A stretch of 29,904 nt of DNA from Verrucomicrobiota bacterium (lineage in GTDB: Bacteria > Verrucomicrobiota > Verrucomicrobiia > Limisphaerales > JAFMIX01): assembly GCA_026397895.1 (NCBI GenBank), contig JAPLTZ010000118.1:1-29904 (forward strand), read 5' to 3'. The notes beneath the pieces were generated by a model. That model did not search any database. It was not told the origin of the DNA and worked only from the letters and a program-made list of their open reading frames with translations. Position 1 is the stretch's first letter. Each line of letters begins with the position of its first letter. A program made the translations under genes and the position numbers. Positions 6,419 to 14,707 of the stretch are shown in pieces.

Positions 6419-6811
6419 TCAACTGCTCCGGTCTCTTGGAATCTGAACTCCATACTTAACCAAAATATTTGTAATATTACTTTCTAAATCCGTGCTGTGC
6501 CCACTCATGACAATCTCAATCTGTTGAATAAATATGCGGAGATTGGTCATGTAAACGTCTGTCATTCTTTTCCGTTCTACCGTATGTGAAAGATCAGCCA
6601 TGTTGTATGCCAGCAAAGCTATTTTTTTGTATGCCTCATCAGGTATTAGCCCAGCGTTGATAATGGAGTTATTCTGAAGCGACTTCTTTATGTAAGTTTG
6701 TCCTGCCCGAACCGGGTTAGACCGCAATGCTATAAATCCAACCAGAAATTGGAGAACAAACCAACCGATCCAACAGATAACAAGACATGCGACAATGTAT
6801 AATAGAATCAT
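6419..6811 (-). CDS. Orphan membrane-anchored protein of unknown function, AT-rich gene
   Basis: The 130-residue frame starts with one strongly hydrophobic segment, residues 2-27 (LLYIVACLVICWIGWFVLQF at its core), then a basic turn (RSNPVRAGQTYIKK) and a cytoplasmic-looking helical part containing YNMADLSHTVERKRMTD and an IQQIEIVMSGHSTD segment. No family is recognised. Base composition is strikingly AT-rich against the GC-rich neighbours and codon use is relaxed (many AAT, ATA, TTA), which suggests recent acquisition. It sits between gcvH (17 bp upstream) and glutaredoxin (3 bp downstream), so it is probably co-transcribed with them. The continuous frame and the TM-plus-soluble layout support a real gene. 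Confidence 0.6.
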   Translation of the reverse strand: MILLYIVACLVICWIGWFVLQFLVGFIALRSNPVRAGQTYIKKSLQNNSIINAGLIPDEAYKKIALLAYNMADLSHTVERKRMTDVYMTNLRIFIQQIEIVMSGHSTDLESNITNILVKYGVQIPRDRSS

Positions 6812-6828
6812 GTCCGAACAGAATTTAG

Positions 6829-7212
6829 CTAACTTCCAATCTGCGTCTTGTAGGCTTCCGGCGTGAGGAGGGCGTTGAGTTCCGCCGCGTTGCTCAATTT
6901 GATTTTGTAGAACCAGCCGCCGGCGTAAGGCTCGGTGTTCACGAGCGCGGGGTTGTCGGTGGCGGCTTTGTTGATTTCCACGACTTCGCCGCTGACGGGG
7001 GAGTAGATGTCGCTGGCGGTCTTGACGGATTCCACAACGGCGCAGGATTCGCCGGCCTTCACCTTGCGCCCCACGGCGGGCAGCTCGACAAAGACGATGT
7101 CGGTGAGTTCGTGCTGGGCGTGGTCGGTGATGCCGACGGTGGCGGTGTCGCCGGCGAGGCGCACCCATTCGTGGGACTTGGCGTATTTCAGGTCGGAAGG
7201 AACGTTGCTCAT
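6829..7212 (-). CDS. gcvH: Glycine cleavage system H protein
   Basis: 127 residues, the standard size. The lipoyl-lysine motif ESVKTASDIYSPVSGEV places the modified lysine at K64; the N-terminal DLKYAKSHEWVRL and the C-terminal AGGWFYKIKLSN segments are diagnostic. GcvH shuttles the aminomethyl intermediate between the P and T proteins on its lipoyl arm. The P and T genes are not next to it here. With lipA downstream on the same strand, this small cluster couples the carrier protein to the enzyme that completes its cofactor. Confidence 0.97.
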   Translation of the reverse strand: MSNVPSDLKYAKSHEWVRLAGDTATVGITDHAQHELTDIVFVELPAVGRKVKAGESCAVVESVKTASDIYSPVSGEVVEINKAATDNPALVNTEPYAGGWFYKIKLSNAAELNALLTPEAYKTQIGS

Positions 7213-7233
7213 AATGGTTTCAAAAAACTTGTC

Positions 7234-7260
7234 CGCAGATTACGCAGATTGCGCGGATTC
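7234..7260. repeat. Nonamer tandem repeat upstream of gcvH
   Basis: Three nine-base units follow each other: CGCAGATTA, CGCAGATTG, CGCGGATTC. They lie in the 215-bp divergent region between gcvH and the first sulfatase, about 20 bp from the gcvH start. The rest of that region shows no gene. No binding protein or function is evident. Confidence 0.6.
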
Positions 7261-7427
7261 ACAAATCCAATTTTGCCACGGTCGGCGCGGATGTTCACGG
7301 TGGCGGAAAAGCTTCTGGTGTTTCCGGCGGCGGCTCGTTATTTGTAACCCGAACCCGGTTTTTCCCGTCAGGGGCAGCAATGAAGCCGATTGTTTGTGGC
7401 AAATCAACCATCCAGCCTATCCTCATC

Positions 7428-8972
7428 ATGATCACATCCCGCAACCTCTCCAGATTCGTCGCCAAACTGAAACGCCCCGCCGTGTGGCTGGCGGTGGCGA
7501 TGTTCGCCAGCCTGACCGTGGCGTTCGCCGCCGCGCCGCCGCCGAACATCGTCATCATCTTCACGGACGACCAGGGCTATGCCGACGTCGGCTGTTTCGG
7601 CGCGAAGGGATTCGTCACGCCCAACCTCGACCGGCTCGCGCAGGAGGGGCGGAAGTTTTCCAACTTCCACGTCGCGCAGGCCGTGTGCTCGGCGTCGCGG
7701 ACGGCGTTGTTGACGGGCTGTTATCCCAATCGCGTGGGCATCCACGGCGCGCTGAACTCGAAGTCCGGCATCGGCATCAGCGATTCCGAGATGACGCTTG
7801 CGCAGTTGGTGAAGCAGCGCGGTTATGCGACGGCGATTTTCGGCAAATGGCATCTCGGCAGCGAGCCGCCGTTCTTGCCCACGCGCCACGGCTTCGATGA
7901 ATGGTTCGGCCTGCCGTATTCCAACGACATGTGGCCGGAAACCGCCACCGGCAAGCCCGGCAACCATCCGCCGCTGCCGATGTATGAGAACGAGAAGGTC
8001 GTCATCCCCGCCGTCACGCACGCCGATCAGGAGCAGCTCACGACGTGGTATACCGAACACGCGGTGAAGTTCATCGAGAAGAACAAGGCGCGCCCGTTCC
8101 TGCTCTACGTCGCGCACAATATGCCGCACGTCCCGCTGCACGTCAGTTCCAAGTTCAAGGGCAAGACGGCGCGCGGCCTCTACGGCGACGTGATCGAGGA
8201 AATTGACTGGTCGGTCGGGGAAATTCTCGCCGCGCTCAAGAAGAACGGGTTGGAGGACAACACCTGGGTCATCTACACGTCGGACAACGGTCCGTGGCTG
8301 CGCTTCGGCAATCACGGCGGCTGCGCTGACCCGCTGCGCGAAGGCAAGGGCACGGCGTGGGAAGGTGGCACGCGCACCCCTTGCGTCATGCGTTGGCCGG
8401 GGAAAATTTCCGGCGGAAAAGTCTGCGACGACATGTTCATGAGCATCGACCTGTTCCCGACCATCGCCAGGCTCATCGGCGCGAAACTGCCGGAGCATCC
8501 GATTGATGGCCTCGATGTCTGGCCCATCATCGCCGGCCAGCCCGGCGCGAAGAACCCGCATCCCGCCTACTGGTTCTACTACGAGCGCGGCCAGTTGCAG
8601 GCGCTGACGACGGGCGACGGCCGTTGGAAATTGCAACTGCCCCACAACTACGGCTCGCTCGGCGGCAAACCGCCCGGCCACGACGGCCTCCCCGTGCCGG
8701 GCACGAGTATTAAAATCGAGTCGAACGAACTCTACGACCTCGTCAACGACGTAAGCGAGAAGACGAACGTCATTTCGCAGCATCCCGACATCGTCCAGCA
8801 GCTCGAAGCCGAGGCCGAAAAGGCGCGCGTGGAATTGGGTGACGCGTTGACCAAGCGCGAGGGCAGGGGCGTGCGTGAGCCGGGTCGCATGAAATCACCC
8901 GCAGTCTCCAAGCAGGCGGCGCAACTGGGCGACAAGATGGCAATGCGCCTCGCCCAATCCGCTCCGGATTGA
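7428..8972 (+). CDS. Secreted arylsulfatase (sulfatase 1, CSASR active site)
   Basis: From the ATG at 7428 the protein has 514 residues with a Sec signal peptide (basic n-region, hydrophobic core about 18-33, AFA-AAP end). The mature protein opens PPNIVIIFTDDQGYADVGC, giving the two metal-binding aspartates. The formylglycine motif CSASRTALLTG (C87) satisfies C-x-P/A-x-R, followed by FGKWHLG (catalytic Lys/His) and TSDNGPW (metal Asp-Asn). These are type I sulfatases that need Cys-to-formylglycine maturation and Ca2+. An earlier in-frame ATG at 7380 gives an atypical n-region. It leads a plus-strand cluster of three sulfatases and two GH37 genes. The substrate cannot be read from the sequence. 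Confidence 0.93.
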   Translation: MITSRNLSRFVAKLKRPAVWLAVAMFASLTVAFAAAPPPNIVIIFTDDQGYADVGCFGAKGFVTPNLDRLAQEGRKFSNFHVAQAVCSASRTALLTGCYPNRVGIHGALNSKSGIGISDSEMTLAQLVKQRGYATAIFGKWHLGSEPPFLPTRHGFDEWFGLPYSNDMWPETATGKPGNHPPLPMYENEKVVIPAVTHADQEQLTTWYTEHAVKFIEKNKARPFLLYVAHNMPHVPLHVSSKFKGKTARGLYGDVIEEIDWSVGEILAALKKNGLEDNTWVIYTSDNGPWLRFGNHGGCADPLREGKGTAWEGGTRTPCVMRWPGKISGGKVCDDMFMSIDLFPTIARLIGAKLPEHPIDGLDVWPIIAGQPGAKNPHPAYWFYYERGQLQALTTGDGRWKLQLPHNYGSLGGKPPGHDGLPVPGTSIKIESNELYDLVNDVSEKTNVISQHPDIVQQLEAEAEKARVELGDALTKREGRGVREPGRMKSPAVSKQAAQLGDKMAMRLAQSAPD

Positions 8973-8978
8973 TTTTTT
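8955..8978 (+). terminator. Probable intrinsic terminator overlapping the sulfatase 1 stop codon
   Basis: CAATCCG-ctc-CGGATTG (8955-8971) is a perfect 7-bp stem with a 3-nt loop, followed by A and six T (8973-8978). The sulfatase 1 stop TGA lies at its right edge. The short stem suggests partial termination, which would reduce expression of the downstream sulfatases relative to the first. Confidence 0.6.
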
Positions 8979-9015
8979 CTGTTGAAATTTCAGTTTGTTT
9001 GAACATTCTAACCAA

Positions 9016-10536
9016 ATGGCACTCCGCTCTGTTTCAATTTTCGTCTTGCTGGCGACAGCCGCCGTGCTGGTCGCGGGTGCCGCCGAAACTTCCGCTCCCA
9101 AGGCATCACCTCCGCCGAACATCGTGTATATCTTGGCCGACGACCTCGGCTACGGCGACGTCGGTTGCTACAATTCGCAGACGAAGCTGCCGACGCCGCG
9201 CATTGACAAGCTGGCGACGGAGGGGATGCGGTTCACCGATGCCCACAGCGCGCCGGCCTGCACGCCGACGCGGTATGGGGTTTTGACGGGGCGATACGCC
9301 TTCCGCTCGCGCGTGCCGGTGCATGTGCTCGGGCCTTACGACGCGCCGCTGATCGAGGAAGGGCGGCTGACCGTGGCGGCGTTGCTGAAGCAGCAGGGCT
9401 ACCACACCGCCTGCATCGGCAAGTGGCATCTGGGTTGGGACTGGGCGTTCCCGAACGGCAACCGCAAGGGCGACCCGGATTTCACCAAGCCCGCCGCCAA
9501 CGGGCCGACGACGCGCGGCTTCGACGAGTATTTCGGCACGGACGTGCCGAATTATCCGCCCTACGCCTTCATCCAAAACGACCGGGTCACCGCGCCGCCG
9601 ACGGCGACGTTTCCCGGCCAGGACAAGGAATATTTTGTCAACCGCGCCGGGCCGATGGTGCCGGGCTGGAAGTTTGAGGACATCATGCCCACGCTCGGCG
9701 CGAAGGTGGCGGACTATCTCCGCGCCCGCGCCGCTGACAAGAAACCGTTCTTCCTCTACCACACGTTCACCATCCCGCATGAACCGCTCGCGCCGACGGC
9801 GGAGTTCGCCGGCAAGAGCGGCATCAACCGCTGCGGCGATCTGATTTTGCAGACCGACGCGGCGGTCGGCGCGATTCTGGACACGCTGGAAAAACTGGGC
9901 TTGGACAAGAACACGCTCGTCATCTTCGCATCCGACAACGGCCACGGCGGGGCGACCGGCGTGCCGGCGTTGCTCGCGGCGGGGCACGACCCCAGCCGTC
10001 CGTTCCGCGGCTACAAGGGCAGCATTTTGGAAGGCGGCCACCGCGTGCCGCTCATCGTCCGCTGGCCGGGCCGGGTGAAGGCGGGGACGGTTTGCGACGA
10101 AGTCATTTCGCTGTGCAGCCTGATGGCGACGTGCGCGGAAATCACCGGCGCGAAAATTCCCGCCCACGCCGGCGAGGACAGTTCGAGCATCCTGCCGTTG
10201 CTGGCGGGGCAGCCGGAGAAATTTCATCCGGTGCGCGCGGCGGAAGTCCATGCCGGCGTGAACGGCTTTGCCGCGCGGCAGGGCGACTGGAAATTTGTGG
10301 AATCGAAGGTCAAACAAACCAATCCCGCCCGCCCGGACGCCTTGGCCGGATTGTATGACGTGCGCCACGATCCGGCGGAAAAGAACAACGTCATCGCGCA
10401 GCACCCGGACATCGCGGCGAAACTGAAGGTGCTGCTCGATCAGATTGTCGGGACGGACGCGGCCCGGCTGCGGAAACCCGGCTCCGATGACGAAGACGCC
10501 GCCGCGCCCGGCGCGAAAAAATCCAAGACAAAGTGA
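9016..10536 (+). CDS. Secreted arylsulfatase (sulfatase 2, CTPTR active site)
   Basis: 506 residues from the ATG at 9016; a TTG at 8995 is an inferior alternative. The signal peptide is MALRSVSIFVLLATAAVLVAG. PPNIVYILADDLGYGDVGCY supplies the Asp pair at 42-43, and ACTPTRYGVLTGRY the formylglycine cysteine C82 in the consensus C-x-P-x-R. CIGKWHLGWDW and FASDNGH give the conserved Lys-His and Asp-Asn. The opening and the HSAPACTPTRYGVLTGRYAFRSR segment resemble arylsulfatase A-type enzymes common in Planctomycetes and Verrucomicrobia. A charged C-terminal tail rich in Asp, Ala and Lys ends the protein. It starts 43 bp after sulfatase 1, past the hairpin at that gene's end. Confidence 0.93.
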   Translation: MALRSVSIFVLLATAAVLVAGAAETSAPKASPPPNIVYILADDLGYGDVGCYNSQTKLPTPRIDKLATEGMRFTDAHSAPACTPTRYGVLTGRYAFRSRVPVHVLGPYDAPLIEEGRLTVAALLKQQGYHTACIGKWHLGWDWAFPNGNRKGDPDFTKPAANGPTTRGFDEYFGTDVPNYPPYAFIQNDRVTAPPTATFPGQDKEYFVNRAGPMVPGWKFEDIMPTLGAKVADYLRARAADKKPFFLYHTFTIPHEPLAPTAEFAGKSGINRCGDLILQTDAAVGAILDTLEKLGLDKNTLVIFASDNGHGGATGVPALLAAGHDPSRPFRGYKGSILEGGHRVPLIVRWPGRVKAGTVCDEVISLCSLMATCAEITGAKIPAHAGEDSSSILPLLAGQPEKFHPVRAAEVHAGVNGFAARQGDWKFVESKVKQTNPARPDALAGLYDVRHDPAEKNNVIAQHPDIAAKLKVLLDQIVGTDAARLRKPGSDDEDAAAPGAKKSKTK

Positions 10537-10561
10537 ACGGAATCCCCCAATTTATCCAAAC

Positions 10562-11893
10562 ATGAAAATCAGACTCCCGTCCCTCCTGCTCGCGCTCGCC
10601 ATTGCCGCCGTCAGCGCGGCGCACGCCGCCAAACCGAACATCATCCTCATCGCCGCCGACGACCTCGGCTACGCCGACATTGGCGTTCATGGCTGCAAGG
10701 AGTTCGCCACGCCGAACATTGATTCGCTGGCGAAGAACGGGCTGCGGTTCGCCGCCGGTTACGCGACTTCGGCGGTGTGCGCGCCGTCGCGGGCGGGTTT
10801 TCTCAGCGGGCGCTACCAGGATCATTTCGGATTCCAGGGCAATCCCAAGCACGGCGCGTCGGACTGGGGCTTGCCGTTGGACGAGCGCACCATCGCCGAC
10901 CGTTTGAAAACTGCGGGTTACAAGACGGCGGCGTTCGGCAAATGGCATCTGGGCGAAAAGCCGGAGCAGCATCCGATGAGCCGGGGCTTCGACGAGTATT
11001 TCGGTTTCCTTGCTGGCATGCATGATTACTTCAAGGCCGAAGACCCGAACTGGGGCGCGATCATGCGCGGCCGCGAGAAGGCGGAGCTGAAGGAATATCT
11101 GACGTTCGCCATCGCCAAGGAGGCGTGCGGGTTCATCGAGCGGCAGAAGGACGCGCCGTTTTTTATCTACCTCGCGTTCAATGCGCCGCACACGCCGTCG
11201 CAGGCACCGGAAGATTATCTGAAGAAGGCGGCGCACATCGCCGACAAACAGCGGCAGACCTACGCCGCGATGGTCATGGCGCTGGACGATTCCATCGGGC
11301 GCGTGCTGAAAACGCTCCGCGAAAAAGGGCTGGAGGAAAACACGCTCATCTTCTTCCTGAGCGACAACGGCGGGCCGCTCATCAAGGGCAGCGCGCCGAA
11401 CGGTTCGCGGAACGACCCGCTGCGCGGCGGCAAATTGCAGATGTGGGAGGGCGGCATCCGCGTGCCGTTCATGATTCAGTGGAAAGGCCATCTGCCCGCC
11501 GGTAAAACGATTGCCGAGCCGGTCATCTCGCTCGACATCCAGCCCACGGCCTGCGCGGCGGCGGGCGTGGAGACCAAGCCGGAATGGAAATTGGACGGCT
11601 TGAACTTGCTGCCGCTGCTCGAAGGCAAGGCGGAGCATCTGGCGCGCACGGATCTTTTCTGGAAGTTCGGCAACGACCAGTTCGCCATCCGCGGCGGCGA
11701 CTGGAAACTGGTGAAGGTTCATGCCGACAAGGGATTGTTCAATCTGCCAAAAGACATCAGTGAAACCACTGACCGCACGGCGGAGCAGGGCAAGCTGGCG
11801 GAGGATTTGAAAGCCCGCTGGGATGTCTGGGAAACCAAGAACCCCACCGTGAACCTGAAGGTCGCCGCCGAGAAGAAAGGCAAAGAACAATGA
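10562..11893 (+). CDS. Secreted sulfatase (sulfatase 3, CAPSR active site)
   Basis: 443 residues from the ATG at 10562, with signal peptide MKIRLPSLLLALAIAAVSAA then HAAKPN. Conserved segments are PNIILIAADDLGYADIGVHG, AVCAPSRAGFLSGRY with the formylglycine cysteine at C73, AFGKWHLGEKPEQHP, and FFLSDNGGP. It is shorter than its two upstream neighbours, mostly in the middle and C-terminal parts. Upstream extension of the frame would run into sulfatase 2 and is rejected. Its stop overlaps the next start as ATGA (11890-11893), so it is translationally coupled to the GH37 gene. That coupling suggests both enzymes act on one substrate. Confidence 0.93.
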   Translation: MKIRLPSLLLALAIAAVSAAHAAKPNIILIAADDLGYADIGVHGCKEFATPNIDSLAKNGLRFAAGYATSAVCAPSRAGFLSGRYQDHFGFQGNPKHGASDWGLPLDERTIADRLKTAGYKTAAFGKWHLGEKPEQHPMSRGFDEYFGFLAGMHDYFKAEDPNWGAIMRGREKAELKEYLTFAIAKEACGFIERQKDAPFFIYLAFNAPHTPSQAPEDYLKKAAHIADKQRQTYAAMVMALDDSIGRVLKTLREKGLEENTLIFFLSDNGGPLIKGSAPNGSRNDPLRGGKLQMWEGGIRVPFMIQWKGHLPAGKTIAEPVISLDIQPTACAAAGVETKPEWKLDGLNLLPLLEGKAEHLARTDLFWKFGNDQFAIRGGDWKLVKVHADKGLFNLPKDISETTDRTAEQGKLAEDLKARWDVWETKNPTVNLKVAAEKKGKEQ

Positions 11894-13215
11894 AGCCCGT
11901 TCAAATTCTTTCAACCTTGCTGCTGGCGGTCGTCGGCTGCGCGGCGGAAACCAACAGCGTCACGGCGGAAAAATATCCGGGGCTGGCGAAGGTGATGGCG
12001 CACATCCGCACGGCCTTCCCGCAGACCATCAAGGAACAGAAGGCCGACGCCGATGGCAACATCGCCGTGCCGCATCCCTACACCGCGCCGTGCGCGAAGG
12101 ACACGTTCCAGAACCTGTTTTACTGGGACACCTGCTTCATGAACCTCGGCCTGCTGCGCATCGGCATGCCGGCGCAGGCGAAGCACAACACGGACGACCT
12201 TTTGTTTCTCGCGGACAAGCTGGGTTACGTTCCGAACGCCAACCGTTGGGCGATGACGAACCGCGCACAGCCGCCGCTGCTGGCGTGGATGGTGCGGGAA
12301 ATTTTTGCCGAAACGAAAGACCGCGAATGGCTCCAGGGCGCTTACGCCACGCTGGTGAAGGAGCACGGCTTCTGGACGGAGCGGCGCATGACGCCCGCGG
12401 GTTTGAACCGGCATTTCAATTCCGCGACGGAAAAGCAACTGATGAATTTTTACAATTATCTGGCCAAGGATCGTTTCAAGGGACTGCCCTACACGAACAA
12501 GGCGGACAAGGTGGCGTTCAGCAGCCACTCGTTGAGCGAGGGGGAGACGGGCTGGGACTTCACGCCGCGCTTCGACCGGCGCTGCGGGGATTTTTGCCCG
12601 GTGGATTTGAACGCCAACCTTTATCTCTACGAAACCATCCTCGCCGATTTCAGCAAGGTGCTGGCCAACGGTGCGGAAGCCGGCTGGCGCACGAAGGCGG
12701 AGCAGCGCAAAAAGCTGATCCAGGAATTGCTCTGGAACGACGCCGTCGGCTGCTACACCGACTACGACTTCGTGAACAAAAAGAAAGGCGACGTCGTGAG
12801 CTGCGCCGCGCTGTTTCCGTTGCTGGCTGGCATCGCCACGCCGGAGCAGGCGGAGAAGGTCGTGAAGAAGATGAAGGCGGTTTTGGAATACGACCACGGC
12901 CTGTCCACCTGCGAGCAGCGGACGTGGCCGTTCACCCATCAGTGGGATTATCCGAACGGCTGGCCACCGCTCCAGTGTGTCGCAATTCAGGCGCTGGATC
13001 GTTACGGCTTCAAGGACGACGCGCGCCGCATCGCGGAAAAATACGTCCGCACCGTTATCGCCAACTACGAGAAGACCGGCGACCTGTGGGAAAAATACAA
13101 CGTCGTCAGCGGCACGACCGAAGTGGTGGACGAATACAAGATGCCGCGCATGGTCGGCTGGACGGCGGGCACGTTCGTGTTCGCGGCGGATTATCTCCAG
13201 GCGGACCTGCGCTGA
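11890..13215 (+). CDS. GH37 (trehalase-family) glycoside hydrolase, putative lipoprotein
   Basis: 441 residues. The N-terminus MKPVQILSTLLLAVVGCAAE contains a lipobox (VVGC, C17), so outer-surface or periplasmic anchoring is likely. GH37 landmarks appear in order: NLFYWDTCFMNLGLLRIG (residues 76-92) in place of the first trehalase signature, ETGWDFTPRFD with the catalytic acid D223, QWDYPNGWPP (351-360, the second signature) and GDLWEKYNVV with the catalytic base E401. These enzymes are inverting (alpha/alpha)6-barrel hydrolases; known members cleave alpha,alpha-trehalose. Trehalose is not sulfated, and coupling to a sulfatase suggests a different alpha-glycoside here. It has a tandem, broken paralogue directly downstream. 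Confidence 0.85.
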   Translation: MKPVQILSTLLLAVVGCAAETNSVTAEKYPGLAKVMAHIRTAFPQTIKEQKADADGNIAVPHPYTAPCAKDTFQNLFYWDTCFMNLGLLRIGMPAQAKHNTDDLLFLADKLGYVPNANRWAMTNRAQPPLLAWMVREIFAETKDREWLQGAYATLVKEHGFWTERRMTPAGLNRHFNSATEKQLMNFYNYLAKDRFKGLPYTNKADKVAFSSHSLSEGETGWDFTPRFDRRCGDFCPVDLNANLYLYETILADFSKVLANGAEAGWRTKAEQRKKLIQELLWNDAVGCYTDYDFVNKKKGDVVSCAALFPLLAGIATPEQAEKVVKKMKAVLEYDHGLSTCEQRTWPFTHQWDYPNGWPPLQCVAIQALDRYGFKDDARRIAEKYVRTVIANYEKTGDLWEKYNVVSGTTEVVDEYKMPRMVGWTAGTFVFAADYLQADLR

Positions 13216-13242
13216 CCGGACCGGAAGCGGACAACCAAGCCT

Positions 13243-14524
13243 ATGAAAACAATTCTCTTTTCCGTGTTGATTGCTGGCGCGTTGTGCCGCGCGGAAACAG
13301 TTTCTGCTCCGGCCGCCCCGGCGGAAAAGATTCCGGGCGTCGCCAAGGTCATGGCGCACATCCGCGAGGCGATCCCGCAGACCATCAAGGTGCAAAAGGA
13401 GGACAAGGGCGACATCGTGGGCTTGCCGTATCCTTACACTTCGCCGTGCGCGAAGGAAGGGTTCGTGCTGCTGTTCAATTGGGACACCTACTTCATTGAT
13501 CTGGGATTGCTGCGCATCGGCCTGCTGGCGCAGGCGAAAAACAACATCGATGACCAGTTGTTCCTGACCGAAAAGTTCGGGGCCATGCCCAGCGCCAGCC
13601 GGGTGTCCATGGCCAACCGTTCGCAGACTCCGTTCCTGGCCCTGATGGTGCGCGATATTTTCGCGGCCACCGGCGACCGCGAATGGCTCCGGCACGCCTA
13701 CCCGACGGTGGTCAAGGACTACAACTTCTGGATGACCCGGCGGCTCTCGCCCATCGGGCTGAACCGGTTGCACAACTCGGCGACGACGAACTATCTGATG
13801 TCGTTTTACTCCTATTTGGAGCGCGAGCGGTTCAAAGGACTCGCGCTCACCAACCGGGCGGACAAGCTCGCCTTCAGCAGCCAGGCCTTGAGCGAGGCGG
13901 AAACCTGGGACTTCACGCCGCGTTTCGACCGCCGCGCCGAGGAATTTTGCCCCGTGGACGTGAATGCCAATCTCCACCTCTGTGAAACCACCCTCGCCGA
14001 CTTCAGCAAAATCCTGGCCAACGGCGAGGAATCCGCGTGGTTGGAAAAGGCGGCGAAGCGCAAGCAGCTCATCCAGCAATATCTCTGGAACGAGAAAGTC
14101 GGCTGCTACACGGATTACGACTTCGTGAACCAGAAGCAGGGCGAGGTCGTGAGCTGCGCCGACCGTCAGGAAGATGAGGGCGGCGCTGGAATATGACCAC
14201 GGATTGACCACCTGCGAGAAGGGAACATGGAAATTTGTTTACCAATGGGATCATCCGAACGCGTGGCCGCCGTTGCAGGCCGTCGCGATTCAGGCGCTCG
14301 ACCGCTACGGCTTCAAGGACGACGCGCGCCGCATCGCCGAGAAATATATTCGCACCGTCATCGCCAACTACGAAAAGACCGGCGACCTGTGGGAAAAATA
14401 CAACGTCGTCACCGGCACGACGGACGTGGTGGACGAATACAAGATGCCACGCATGGTCGGCTGGACGGCGGGCGTGTTCATTTTTGCCGCCGATTACTTG
14501 TCCTGTTTGCCTGCGGCGAAATGA
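13243..14524 (+). pseudogene. Second GH37 trehalase-family gene, frameshifted by a ~50-bp deletion
   Basis: The 5' part (13243 to about 14160) encodes a signal peptide (MKTILFSVLIAGALC) and a close paralogue of the upstream GH37 enzyme, through the catalytic-acid region (ETWDFTPRFDRR) to KQGEVVSCA. The reading then leaves frame. The 3' part, in another frame to the stop at 14524, resumes with ALEYDHGLTTC, the signature QWDHPNAWPP and the catalytic base in GDLWEKYNVV. Aligned with the intact copy, GAGCTGCGCC (14151-14160) should be followed by about 50 bp that are missing, corresponding to 12808-12857. Fifty is not divisible by three. Both halves are otherwise well conserved, so the break is recent or an assembly error. 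Confidence 0.85.
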
Positions 14525-14707
14525 TCCTTCTGTCCGGCGGTTGCGCCTGCGGTGGCAGAGGCTGGCAATTCTTGCACGCGATTTGTCATTCCGTCTATTC
14601 CCCGGCGGCCGGACAAGGGTTCTACTGCTGACCATGAATCACCCCGCAAACCCGTCGTTCGCCAGCCCGTTCGGTGAACCGCGTTTTTCAACCGGCAGGG
14701 CTGTCGC

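Noticed and set aside
8983..8992. TGAAATTTCA palindrome between sulfatases 1 and 2
   Set aside because: A 10-bp AT-rich palindrome next to a terminator T-run is easily chance, and no matching site was seen at other genes of the cluster.
11911..14211. 766-codon minus-strand frame opposite the GH37 pair
   Set aside because: No domains and a shadow-like composition; the plus strand carries catalytic motifs of GH37. The internal similarity only mirrors the tandem duplication.
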